From the NCBI RefSeq assembly GCF_037975245.1, contig NC_092575.1:8016001-8080000 (forward strand): a stretch of DNA of 64,000 nucleotides, in the 5' to 3' direction. Below the pieces are notes generated by a model. It searched no databases. It saw only the letters and a list, made by a program, of their open reading frames with translations, and was not told the DNA's origin. Positions 14,401 through 26,600 of this stretch are shown here, in pieces (position 1 is the stretch's first letter; each line of letters starts with the position of its first letter). The position numbers and the translations under genes are program-made. Origin of the DNA: Apostichopus japonicus (taxonomy: Eukaryota > Echinodermata > Holothuroidea > Aspidochirotida > Stichopodidae).

Positions 14401-17400
14401 TGACATCATCAACTACCTACAGTAACTGAATTCAAATGTGTGTGTGAGGGACACTATAGGTCAGGACAAAGCAATGGACTAGACAGAACCCACTTGTAGC
14501 CATCAGAAATGCTCTTAGAATCCCTCAATACAGGAAACATACCTGATTACACATGTGGGAACCACTAAGTGCACAGGAAACACACAATCCTTTAAATATG
14601 AACCCATGTGTCACCCGTTCCAGATCCCTGTTGTGTTCCATGGAACAATAGGCAATATATACCATACATGTGGATCTCATTAAGAAAAGCCATGCCCAAG
14701 TGCCTGTGTCCCAGTAAAGTAACCCTCAACTTAAAGAAAACATACTTTTTATTTTGGTGTCCTTAGCAAGGAACCAGGAAGTTCAGACCACAAGGTTATT
14801 GAAAACCACTGGCTGTTAGGTCAGGAATATGACTCTCATTATATCCCCATAGGCAATCAGCCTAGGCTGTTTGTTGGAAGGTTTGGTTTCAACTTATCAG
14901 TACTTGTCAGTCTGGATGAGAGGGCTGTTTTCAAGTACGGTTGACTGACCTTTGACCCTTCCCAGATCAATGACTATATCTCTAACCAATATAGCAGGTA
15001 AGCTGCCGCTCCCACTGCCTCTGGCAAGAGATGCTACTGACAGGAATAAATATTAATCTCTAGATACACTCTGTACCAGCAGCATCTCAGGCAGTAGTTT
15101 ATCAATGCAGAAAGAAATCTCGGCACAAAATTCATCTAGTACAGCAGGGTTAAATTTCCCAAGTACTGCAGAGCGGTAAACCGAGCAGAATATCCATGAA
15201 GGCACTTTATATAAAGTCTCGGGCTCTCAGCTATGGACACAATATATTTGGTACTCTCTCAGTTTTGCAAATTGATCAAAGTAAGAAACCTCCCCTTTGA
15301 TGTTTTCACCGAATAATTAATTCAGCCAGCAAGTACTGATTACAGCAATGAATGATTACATACAGTTCATCATCCTGGCCACCTTTTTTTTATTCATATT
15401 AGGAATTAGCTCACATAAACAGTAAATTACAAAAGTGCTACATCTTTTGATGATTTACTCTCATGATTTGTACAAAAAAACCTACTTAGATAAGTTAATG
15501 AACTAGATTGCTTAAATGAATTTTGTATCGACTGACATCGTAAATCAAAATCAACAGAGTCACAAAGTAATCAAGAAATGATTCCGTTAATTTATAACTG
15601 TGCAACATTACATAGTGGTCGAGATATTCAACTGAAATTTGATAACAACTAAACAGAAATACAAGCTCTTCCTTTAATATTCATTTTTGCCTAATGATAT
15701 GCGAACTGTGTGAATTAACATGACAATCGGGCTGAAATTAATAAAGGCATGGAGGCATGGCCTCACGTTATATTACGTCAAGTCATGACCCTCTCTTACA
15801 ACTTTTGGTTTCCAAACTTCCACACAGCGGTGGTGCATTGACAGTTCACAATATCAGTAGGAGCTTGTATACCCTCCTATTATAAACACTTTTAGCTCTT
15901 AACCTGTATCTAACTTATTAACTGGGGCTTCAAGTCTAAGACATGGATAAATGTCACCTGACCATGTTCACCTTTCACTAACCAATATTAACTGCATGAT
16001 CCTGGAACAAAATGTTAAAACAACAACTAAATACTAAATCAAAGGAGCATGTATTCCTCCAATTCTCTCCGCCTTTGTTTACCCTAGGCTGTGAAAGTAA
16101 CACAATATTCTTGAAAGACTTCCTGTTTTTGTTTTGCTTTTGCTTTTTGTATGATTTTTTTCTCTTTTTTTTTTTTGCTTTTTCAAGACAAAGGTTACAC
16201 TGTACACAATTCCAAGTTTAATAGAAACTGCAAGGATAATATCAGAGTTCCAAAATTCTTTTATAGAAACTATTAAAAGCTACAATTACAGCCAGTGAAA
16301 CGAACCATACAGTATCATACCTACTTCATTCACACTGTGTTACCTATTTGGCAAACCTCACTAGATTATAATCTCAATTTGATTTTATTAACATCAGAAC
16401 AATTAACCTATTCCAGTCCTGACACAGTTTGGATCATTTTGTTTTTGCATAAGGAGCAATTACTTCAACCAGGAAATAAAGCATTTTATAAATAAACCAC
16501 GGCATTCCATTTTGCAAAGCTTATGAATCTTAATATACTTTGAAGTGCTAAAGTTTATAAACTCACGATTCTGTTTATTTTTTTTTATTTCTTTCCTGAT
16601 CTGGGGAGCTGTCAACACATATGTTACATATCCCAGTTTAGCATTTAACAGTGCAGTGTATACACATGTATGTTAAACTGCACAAAAATTGTACTTGATC
16701 TAAAGTACATAAAAACTTTAGATAGTAAAATTGTGCTCTCTTTAATTCATAACCGCATAGTTAGTTATCCTCACTGTTCCTTGAATATCTGTGTAGTTCG
16801 AACACATTTAAAAGCAAAGAAATATTCCCCCAAGGCCTAAAACTCACTCTTCCCTGCCTAACCTCTTCTAGTTTTCCAAAAAAAAAAAGTTCAACATATC
16901 CTATCATACAGTTTCCTCAATTAAACAAAATTCACATCAAAGGCTGAAGTATTTTGTGTTGAAATTTTATCAGCTCATGAAAGTCCAAAATAGTCTGCAA
17001 AGTGTGAAATCAAAGGATAAGGCTGGCCGCAAGTGAATCGATAAACTTCACATAGGACAAGGTTACGTCACATACTAATGGTGTAACACATCTATAAATT
17101 CAGCCACATCACTATCTCCAACACCTCTGACAATTTTCAGCAGTTTAAAGTTTCCGAGATGTCCCTTGATGTGTTTCTCATTCACTGACGAATGCAGTTG
17201 CCAAAAAAAGAGGTGCACCCCCTCCCGACACATGTGCTTTTGGCTACAAAACGATCAATATAATAGTGTGCACTAGTAGTAGCTTGGGTGAACAGAAACC
17301 AAATCGAACAATTTAAATACCTTTCTTTTCCACTTGATACTCCTTTAGCATATTTTAATTTGCAGTTCACATCTAAAAATGGTATAATGGGTGAATTTAG

Positions 17401-19634
17401 TCAAGATGTTACATTTTTCCTTTTCCCTCTCCTTGTTCCCCCACATAGAAATTGCTAAATCTCCCGAAGCTTTACGAAAGTGCTTCAAAGTAGTAGAACT
17501 GCAAGCCAATAGTTCACTGGAAATTGAGGCTTTAATCAGGGTTACAAGTTACATCAACCTTTAAAGTTTAAATGTTGTTACGATATGCAACAATGTGTCT
17601 TCATCAGAATCCCATTAGGATCTTGCCAGGTGAATAACACCCAGTAAACAGTCAGTTCAAAGACAAAAGCTATCTTATTCTGCGGTTTTCCATAAGCTAA
17701 TTGAGATAAAGAAACTTCTAAAATGGTTGCAATGCAAAAAAAACAAAAACAAAACAAACTTGCAAATTTAGGTCACCAACCAACTTACTGCAGAACTCTG
17801 ATTACAAACGCTAGGCAAAAATTTTTTTCACCTTAGCATGGAGATTAAACTGTTTTTACCTCCATGACCTAAGTAAAAAGCTGTCACTAAATCTGGATAG
17901 ATAAGGCTAGAAATTCAAGACAGTTGGGGACTTGGCAGTTCAAAGTAGGTCAGTATTGGTACAATGTAAACTTATTCAGGACAAGTCCCAACCAGGAAGT
18001 GCTGAACCGGGATCAAACAAAGGCTGACTTATCCTGTCATGCATAAAGGGAAACGTACCAAAGACCAGGCTTGCACAGAATATCAAACAAACTACAGGAT
18101 TGCTCTCAATTTTTAACCTTTCTTTCCTCTTTTTGTCCTATCTCTGAAATGAATCAGGAAGTAGTGCCAAAAGAACTTGTAAGAAATAACAGGTATTTGG
18201 GGGGGAGGCAAGAAAAGACAGATAGCGAAAGTCATTAAGAACCACTTACTCATTGTGACTAGGCATCTTATCAACATTGTACAGTTATGAAGCCAAAAAC
18301 TCTCACTTCCTGTTTCTTCCATTCTTAAAATGGTTAATGTTACAATGTATTAAACTTACTAATACTAACGGCAGTTTCCATCAATTTCACCACAAATGTT
18401 GGCTAAAACTAAGGAATATTCACCAAACTTGCAAAGATAATGAATGACATTTTCCTAGCAATCGAAAGCTAAAAATTTGCAAAAATTATTTGATTCAGTC
18501 ATCAAAAAGTTTCATAGATCTGAAAAACAAAGAATTTGTTTTTCTTCATTCAAATACAACAGTAAAAAGGTCTGGAAACTTGCACAACTTTCAAATTCAT
18601 CATCATTTATTCGCAGCAAATTTGACAGGTCATTTCAGTTATCAAATTGCATTTCTCCTGATTGTTTTTTATTAATGTCAGTGCTTTAAATTTACCATCA
18701 CCAAAGTAAAAAGCTACTTTAAAGTAATGAAAGTAAGACAAATCTATTGAATCTGTCTGTGTAATTTTGTTTTGTCTTTGGGTGAGGGGGAGAGGAGAGG
18801 TTTGTGTTAAAATTAACAAGAGCCCAAGGACACTGTGGTTCCTTGCTTGGGGTATATGACAATACACATAATATTATCAAGCAAGATTGGGCTCAAATAG
18901 TCCAAGTAATTGTGGTCCTACATGTTCCCATAAAGTAACCATCACTATAGCCAACACTTTTGTGATCACAAAATGTGATCGGATTTTTGATCAAAAGTCA
19001 CTTTTGAGATCTAAATAAGGCGTCGAAAATGTAAGAAATATAAGAGACCTACAAGCGTGTCAACAGATATGATAACATTGGTGACCTCAGATGACATGAC
19101 CTTTAAGTTTCAAAATGTTCCACCACCCAATTCACAACTTGTTCCAAAATATCAACCATGTCACACCTTGGCATTGAAATTTAATTGCATTAAATGTCTA
19201 AAAATTAACTTTGAACTTGTATGTACATAACTTCACACACAAAGGTCATCCGGAGGTCAACCAATTGACATATTTGATCGGTGAGACCTAAATAGAGCAT
19301 GACTGTAAAAATTTAAACATTTTTACTTTGCCCATTTTCTCCCCCCAAAATACTACTTTTTTAACATTAGCTGACCTTTGGTGACGTTGGATCACATGAC
19401 CGTTAAGTTTGAAAATATTCCCCTATATACCATTTGCAACTTGTCCAAAAAATCAACCTTATCACACCTTGGCACTGGGAGTTATTGCATTAAATGTCTG
19501 AAAATTAACTTTGACCTCATATAACTTCACACACGAAGGTCACACGGGTGTCAACCAATTGACATTTATGATCAGAAGGTACCTTTAACATCTGAAAATA
19601 GCATAGAAACTGTAAAAATCCACAAAACACGAAA

Positions 19635-19668
19635 AGGTCACCAGAGGTCAAATTGAGGTCAAAGGTCA
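19635..19668 (+). promoter_or_regulatory. four AGGTCA half-sites forming DR4, DR5 and DR1
   Basis: AGGTCA occurs at 19635, 19645, 19656 and 19663, with spacers of 4, 5 and 1 bases. These spacings are the canonical direct-repeat patterns bound by thyroid/LXR-type, retinoic-acid-type and HNF4/RXR-type nuclear receptors respectively. The sites lie inside the repeat block. Binding is inferred from sequence only. Confidence 0.5.
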
Positions 19669-20052
19669 CCCAGATGCGGGTCGACAATTGGATAACATTG
19701 AAGTAACTCTCAACCCTAACGGACATTTCGTTCTCAAGTTATCACAAAAATACTAGTTTTTTATCATTATTTGACCTTTGTTGACCTTCGATCACATTAC
19801 CGTTATGTTTCGAAACGATCCCTTACCCCATTTACAACTACTCCCATAATATCAACCATGTCGGACCCTGTCAATGGGAGTTATTGCTGTTTTTAATATA
19901 TTGGTTTTTGGCATCTAACTGACCTTTGGTGACCTTTGCGGGCACCAAAAACAATAGGGATCTTCCTCTTACTATGGGCTATCCATCCACCAAGTTTGAT
20001 CATGATACATCATTTCCTTATTGAGATATCGTGTACACAAGCCAAGCGTCAC

Positions 20053-20092
20053 ATACACACACACACACATACACACATACACACACACACAC
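20053..20092. repeat. (CA)n microsatellite
   Basis: An imperfect CACACA/TACACA run of about 40 bp lies just before the hairpin that ends the repeat block. Confidence 0.9.
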
Positions 20093-20109
20093 GCCAAGTT
20101 GAACGCATA

Positions 20110-20139
20110 GGTTCCTTGCTTTGCAAAAAGCAAGGAACC
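20110..20139. repeat. perfect hairpin at repeat-block end
   Basis: Two 13-bp arms (GGTTCCTTGCTTT and AAAGCAAGGAACC) are separated by GCAA. The left-hand end of the block at 18838 carries the same arm in one copy. Confidence 0.8.
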
Positions 20140-22161
20140 AAAAAGCACTCACCTCGACTACAAATCTTATCAAAACTTCACAAAAGCAATTAGTCCTAAA
20201 AACAAATTACTTAAGACAAAACAATAAACAGTAGTTGCATCTAGTCAGAGGAACAGTAGTTTAGCTGTTTACCTACAGTAAATCTTCATTATCTGGTGCT
20301 GAGTACCAACCTCTTATCAGTTATCATTACCCTAAGTACAGCGTACTCCCGAAGGCTTACTGTGACTGCAGACTTTAGCGATCATAACTTAACAGTTAAA
20401 GAATCCTACAGTAGTTGCCATCGGTTTGCATTTTTTAACCATTCTTTAAGATTCTCACTCAAAAATAAGATTTCATTTGATAAAACTATGACACCTTCCT
20501 GGATATTCTCATTACATAAAGGTCAATGAGCAACATAATCCATTGGCCAGACACTATCACCAGAAAACGCTGTTTCATTTTATTCTTGATGATAGATATT
20601 GGTACCTGAAGTTGGTATTTTGGAATAGAAATAACTTTCCTTTCACAAAAACTTTATAATTATGCAGTCCACACTAGCAAGTATTTTTACTGTTGAATCT
20701 ACAGTGAACCCATCTTGAGGTACTGTATGACCAGAGAGTTGTTATGGCTCCCTGGTATGACTAAGAGGATTTCCCCCTTCCACCCTATTGGTGAGACTCA
20801 TATTTACTTCAGGACAAAAGGCCATTCAATCTTTGCGTAAGGATTTTTATTTGGGAACCAGAGATTTGTGCGATGCAATCCTCTTTTCCTGTCCTCAACA
20901 AAAGCTAATCAGTTTGCCCGCTCGCTCTGAAGGTTAAAGGGATTTCTGAGTCTGGGAACATGAAGAAAGCCTGCAGTGTTGTACAGTGGCATTTCAACAC
21001 TGCTATACTCACAGTTGTGAGTATTACATTACTATAAACCATGCATGTTATTCAATCTTCACAATGTTTTGAGCCTGAATGCACAATTCTCTGTTGTTAT
21101 TTTTATCTTTTTTTTTCTTTTTCTTCTTTTTTTTAATAATTCTCATGTACTCTAACATTGCAGAGACAAAAATGGGCATATTCTATCAAATTAAAACAAT
21201 TACCTGTATGAAGGTGACAGAAATCTACTGTACAGCAAAATAACAATACTTTACCATCATAACTTGAAAACTCAGATATAAGTGTTTTATTTAGTCATAG
21301 AAGGGCATACAACTTGATCAGAACCCTTTCATAGACCATGATAAGACAGGGTAACTGAAGGCAACGACTGTCCTTAGCAACGAACACAAAGTGCATTCTC
21401 CAGGCTCTAGATTTACCTCAACCTACAAATACCTCTCCCTTCATCCGATGATATCTACTTCAGAAAATATTGAAAACTAATCAAAGCCATCCCAACAGCC
21501 CTGAAAACTCCACCAAGTCTGGAACCATTAAGTTTCTGTCAAGATTTGGTGGGGTATTTTGCAATAATATTTTCAAATGTCAAACACTGTATGGATCCCT
21601 TCTGCTGACAAATAAGATTTCCCCGATCTGGTAAAGAAATTATTCAAGGGCACGAATTCTGAGCAAATCTGACAGTCATTAGATATGGGGGCCAAATTTT
21701 ACCTCCAAGACATTTTTCCCTTCTAGGCAAAGAAGGAGAATGACTTTAAGAACAATTCTACCTAAGTTGGTGATTTCACTATTAAAAAGGTTGCTGTGTC
21801 AGCCAAGAGATCACGGTTGATAGATCTCTCGATACATTCTCATTTTTCTTTTAATGTCATTTTTATTTAATGCTTCCTCATAATGTTTATTTTACTAGTA
21901 CTGCAAGCTTAGGGTTTCCTGTGTTTCTTGCAGCAGTCAGCTACAGTTTGTCTTTCATGCTTTGCACGCAGGGTGTTGGGAGCTAGAGAGGGCAAGGGGA
22001 AGTCCAAGAGCTGTAAAGGAGACGTGAATGTGTAAATAATGTTGGGAACTTAATGTGACAATTATTAACAGTCAGCAAAGGTCCTCAGATACACTGGCCC
22101 AGAGGTACAAAATTAAAGCTTTGAAATGTATTTAACAAAATGGATTATTTATAAGACAAGC

Positions 22162-22458
22162 AGGTTTATATATGGCCCTATGAAAAACAGGTTTATATAT
22201 GGCCCTATCACAACCAGGTTTATATATGGACCTATGACAAGCAGGTTTATATACGGACCTATGACAAGCAGGATTATATATGGCCCTATCACAACCAGGT
22301 TTATATATGGACCTATGACAACCAGGTTTATATATGGACCTATGACAAGCAGGTTTATATATGGACCTATGACAAGCAGGATTATATATGGCCCTTTCAC
22401 AACCAGGTTTATATATGGCCCTATCACAAGCAGATTTATTTATGGCCATTCAACATTT
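22162..22458. repeat. 27-bp minisatellite, 11 units
   Basis: Ten near-identical units and one degenerate unit each fit AGGTTTATATATGGNCCTAT plus a 7-base tail of the type GACAAGC or CACAACC. The period is exactly 27, a multiple of three, so frames stay open on both strands; on the plus strand it reads as a nonapeptide RFIYGPMTS-like repeat. Variant units recur in a four-unit order (about 108 bp). It lies deep in intron 3, antisense frames are equally open, and no splice signals were seen, so it is treated as noncoding. Confidence 0.9.
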
Positions 22459-23518
22459 ATTGTTTCTTTTTTTCCCCTTTCCTTTTTAACTTTCTTTTTT
22501 GAGGTTGGACAGATATAAAATCACTCTAATCTATAAATACCTATAACTTTATCAACTTTATCCTCGAAACCAAAGAACTTTTACTCTACCTACAACGGGT
22601 TAAAGAACTGTCAACTTGAGACATTAATACCTTCAAAACAGTACAAAGTAATGGCTCCCTACAGCACTGAAAACATAGTGACAATGAACCAGCATCAGTA
22701 TATCAATCACCAAGGAAAGTCAAAAGGTGTCAGAGGTGAAAACATTAACTTTTACTGGCAGAGTTGACTTGTTTGAATTGATTTACAAGTTAATGTTCTC
22801 CTCTTTCATCCCATCAGAGTTAAACAAAGCTCATCAGGATGTCATGCTGCCGTACCTCACTCTGACCCGCAGTAACATTAAACAAAGACATCTTGAATGG
22901 AATCATGTAAGCCCGAGGAGGATGACAACGGTCAGGAGTACCTCCCCGCACACTCATGAACATCCAGTAACAGATGGTTACATTCTATCCGCATTCAATT
23001 AACATCTCGTCCTTCGTTGAACATTGTTGTAAGGATAACGGATCCGTCCTAACTTCATTTTTTTATTTATTAAGGTTTCCTGTTTGGCTGACTTGTAATG
23101 AGATTACTTTATTTTATTATCAATGATATTTTTCAGCGTTCATATGTATACCGAGTGTTCTGTGTTAGCAGTTGGACAGTTATGTGTTTAGGATGGAATG
23201 AAATTATGGCAACAGATAGCCAAAAACAGTAAATGAAGTCAACGATATTGAACATGGATGGTATGAGACTTGAAACCAATAGGAAGCTTTCTTTCCAGTT
23301 TGTGCTCTGCAGCCAAACCTAACACAAGCATCGGCTGGGCATAAATACTTTCCAAGGCTCCTTGCAATCATTATACACTGGAACACATTCATTTCTGGAT
23401 ACAAAGTGTAAAGAATATTATCTGATCTCAATAATAGACATGTATATTCATAAGTCAGTCATTCATAAGTCATGTATATTCATAAGTATGTATAAGTCAG
23501 ATTTAAATTTGTTCTCAC

Positions 23519-23600
23519 CTCGATCTCTTGGATTCTGGATCCCTCATAATCATGCATTCCCGGACTTCTCCAAACTTGCAAAAGTATTCCTTGAGGGTAT
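23519..23600 (-). CDS. msi: Musashi exon 3: helix 1 to beta 3 entry of RRM1
   Basis: This 82-bp exon has an acceptor ending TGCCTTTCAG and a donor AG|GTGAGA (GT at 23518-23517). It encodes residues 35-61, starting [13 protein letters not shown] and continuing [14 protein letters not shown], plus two bases of Arg62. This covers helix alpha-1, strand beta-2 and the loop before RNP1. REC(M)IMRDP followed by K-R-S-R is a Musashi signature; DAZAP1 and hnRNP A have different residues at these positions. A spurious open frame covers the same stretch one base off. The splice phases (in 1, out 2) fit both neighbours exactly. AAGTCAT/TCATAAGT-like short repeats lie just beyond the donor at about 23440-23500. 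Confidence 0.95.
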
Positions 23601-26600
23601 CTGAAAGGCAAAACACAAACAGTGGGAAATGGCGACTGGATGGCAAGTTGACCATTAATTTTATATGGCAAGAAGAGCCTTGACAAGGTGTTTACATTCA
23701 TGATGGGGAGACTTGACAAGCTCTCTCAAATCTCCTCTGAAATGCGTATCCCGTGCTAGCTAGCTATCTCTCTCTCTCCCTTCATCGCAACACTGACATA
23801 CAGTGAATGCATTCCCAAATGAACATATTACTCTCCTTGACACAGGATAGCAGATAAACTCTACATATAAGTACTGTGCATGACAACAGAAAGTGTCATA
23901 TAGGGACAGTGTTGGTGATGTACCAATTAATACGAAAATTAACCGCAGAAGATATGAAAGTACTACAATGCAGTTGTAAAGAGGTACATGTATAAATGTA
24001 CAGAATGCAAGCAAAGATTTCTATACTCCTGAATTTTGATATTAAGATAAGCATGTTAGTTTTTTAAGAGTAATTTGAATAGTGTATTGTCATCAACTGT
24101 ACCATGTGAGTCATTAAATGGGAACACATAAAATGCCAGACCAAAGCTCAAATTATTCAAATACGATTGTTAGCTCACAATATGCAAATATGTTATTTGA
24201 ACAGCTCTTATACTGAAAACAGGTGAGATAAGGGATTTCAAGTTCATGACAGGTTATAATGACAAATATAGTACGGATTAAATGATTAAAACTGTGCATT
24301 CCTCTACACTCAAAATTATCAACGGTTCAGGTCTTAAAGGGCTCCATTTAGTCAGTCAGTTACATCGTCTGTTCCCACGGCAACTGATAATTCATTCAAG
24401 ACAACGACACAGCACTCGTTCGGTTTCAGCAACATATTTGTATGTTGCGTAAAGATTTTACAGTCAGCTTGTCACACCTTCCTAATCTTGCTACAGGCCA
24501 GTGCATATGCTTGACAACTTTTTAGGTAAAAACTGCATGAATTTCTTTTTCCCTACTGTATTCTTACTCTATTTGCATTAATAACGTCACTTTGCCTGCC
24601 ATCCTTTACTCCCTTTTTCCCCTAAATTGAACAAAAGTGTCAACTTTGAATTCAAAACTATCTCTGCCCTAGGAAAACAAGTCCGATCAGATTTTCGGTG
24701 ACTCACTTCTGAAACAACTTTCTCTCTTACCAGGCTTGTTAAAAATACAACCTTGTACACCTTCTTTACTCTTCCCTTTTCTATTTCATTTCTTTTTGCT
24801 ATTTAGTTTGATAAGTAAGAGAAAAAATAGATCATTCTCTTCGAATGAAAAGCCTTCAAGGTAAGAGCAGTCATATCAGGCCCCTGATGTAAGGATAAAC
24901 GGTCACCTGATGTACGGCTTGACTGACACTACACCTGAAAACTTTGCTACCTTAGCGCGCTGCGACTCTGCGGTCGTCCAACGTTCCCTAGAGCCTTGCT
25001 CTGGCATAATTCAAGCGCACCAGATTGGCCTAGATTTCAAATGTCAGCTCCTCACCAGAAAGAACCAAACCACCCAATCCTTCATGTTAATTTTCCACAA
25101 AAGCAACAACAAAAAACTCCTCAATCTTGTAACTCAGCAAAGCTTTCAGGTTTCTGACAAATTTCATATCCATGTCCGAGATATTAGTGAGTTTGAACAC
25201 TAGTGGAGGCCTGGCAGAGGGGTATCTATTACGTTAGGCTATTTGGACACCATAAATATGGGTGTATTTTTAGACTGTATAATAAATTGGATAACAAGTT
25301 ACTTGCACTGGACACGGAAAAACTTTAAAAGAAGGAATAGTGAGAGAGAGAGAGGGACTTTTGATTTATAATTTTAGATTAATCAGTTAAGTAATGGTAT
25401 CTGGGGGGTTAGAGTCTTACAGTTAAACACATGGACAAGAATCCACTCACTGTGTAAAATGCCAATTACCTAGGTCAATGCTCACCCATTTTTTAAGTTT
25501 TTAAGTATGCATGTGTGGTAGTTTGACATCAACAGACGGGGTAATTTTGTCCCCAAAAATTTGCATAGATGCAAACTGTATAATTAAAACAGTGCAGGCC
25601 TAACAAAAGGATTGGACAAGGGAGGCAGTAGTTGTGACCAAAAGTGGATCAAAGGGTGCAGAATAGGGGGTGTAAAGATGAGATGTAGATGAGAAAGGGC
25701 AACAACAGAGAGGAGAGCTAGGTAAATTTAATGATTTCATTCTTTCAATAAATCACCAGCCATGAAGTACAGTAAATCACATGTAAACTTCTTCTAAAGG
25801 ATGAATGTTACTTCAAGTTTCTTGTACTGGATCATAAAAAGCCACACAGAAGATGGGAGGGATGGGGCAGGAGGGGGAGGGGAGGGGGAGGAGGGGGAGG
25901 GGAGGGGGGAGGATGGAAGGGTGAGGGGGGAGGAGGGTTGATCATGACAGTGTTATCTCTATCACATAGATCAATAATTATGGTTGGGTTTGCATCTCCT
26001 TTACAAGACACTACTACAAGCAGTCTAGTTTGTAATTCTATACCGCTTTTGTACATAGAGAAATGTCTGTAGGCGACAGCTGCTCACCAAGCAAAGTGAC
26101 TGGATTTCTTAGTCTAACATACTTAATATTATTCCAGCTCCTTGGTGGAAACAAAACCGGAAAGCCAGTTAGGCCAAGCGTTGTGATTCCTTGCCATACA
26201 ATTTCCTCAAAATTCAAGATAATAATCTGACTTAATGTAGAGCGAGTGAGATTTACCCAAGAATTTAGAAAGAACCAGAATAGGTTCTTAGCAATCCATT
26301 GTGGTCATCAACCATGTCATTCATTGGTGAGAAGTTTTCAGTATAGAATTTTAAACCAAACTGTTCCAATATCCAGAAAGAAGTCTTCCTATGTGATAAT
26401 TGACGCATTCCAATTTTTACAAATTTCAAGTTAGCAATCCCTTTAAAAATTGTTCAGAGTTACATGATATTGTTTATACATTTATGAAATATTTTTGAGA
26501 AATTGGCCAATCTTGCCATCATTTGAGATAACCTTTTGACCCCTTGAGGCTCAGAGGAGGAAACTGATGGGAGGTTTTAGAGCAACTTTAATGCATGAGT

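Larger units (their letters stand above)
18838..20139. repeat. 1.3-kb repeat block with tandem ~300-bp units and inverted GGTTCCTTGCTT ends
   Basis: The block is bounded on the left by GGTTCCTTGCTT (18838-18849) and on the right by its reverse complement AAGCAAGGAACC (20128-20139). Inside, similar segments begin near 19080, 19380 and 19780, with a partial one at 19920. Each has a gtgacc/gtgacg-TNNGATNACAT(G/T)ACC start, then shared stretches such as TTGCATTAAATGTCT and a 'GTCAACCAATTGACAT' region in the first two. It ends with 'gggctatccatccaccaagtttgatcatga', a (CA)n run and a 13-bp-arm hairpin. I see no ORF. It is likely an interspersed non-autonomous repeat, family unknown. Confidence 0.6.
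8994..23518 (-). other. msi: Musashi intron 3
   Basis: At 14.5 kb this is the largest complete intron. It carries an AGCTACATCTAGCT-type repeat (10551-10790), a (GT)n run (11395-11422), a 1.3-kb repeat block with nuclear-receptor-like direct repeats (18838-20139), and the 27-bp minisatellite (22162-22458). The rest is AT-rich sequence with no recognised coding signal. It interrupts RRM1 immediately before RNP1. Confidence 0.85.

Noticed and set aside
22126-22518. 130-codon frame with nonapeptide repeats
   Set aside because: Produced by a 27-bp minisatellite; opposite-strand frames are equally open and no splice or domain evidence supports coding.
23480-23719. 79-codon minus-strand frame over exon 3
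   Set aside because: Reads exon 3 in the wrong frame; the spliced frame gives the conserved RRM1 sequence.
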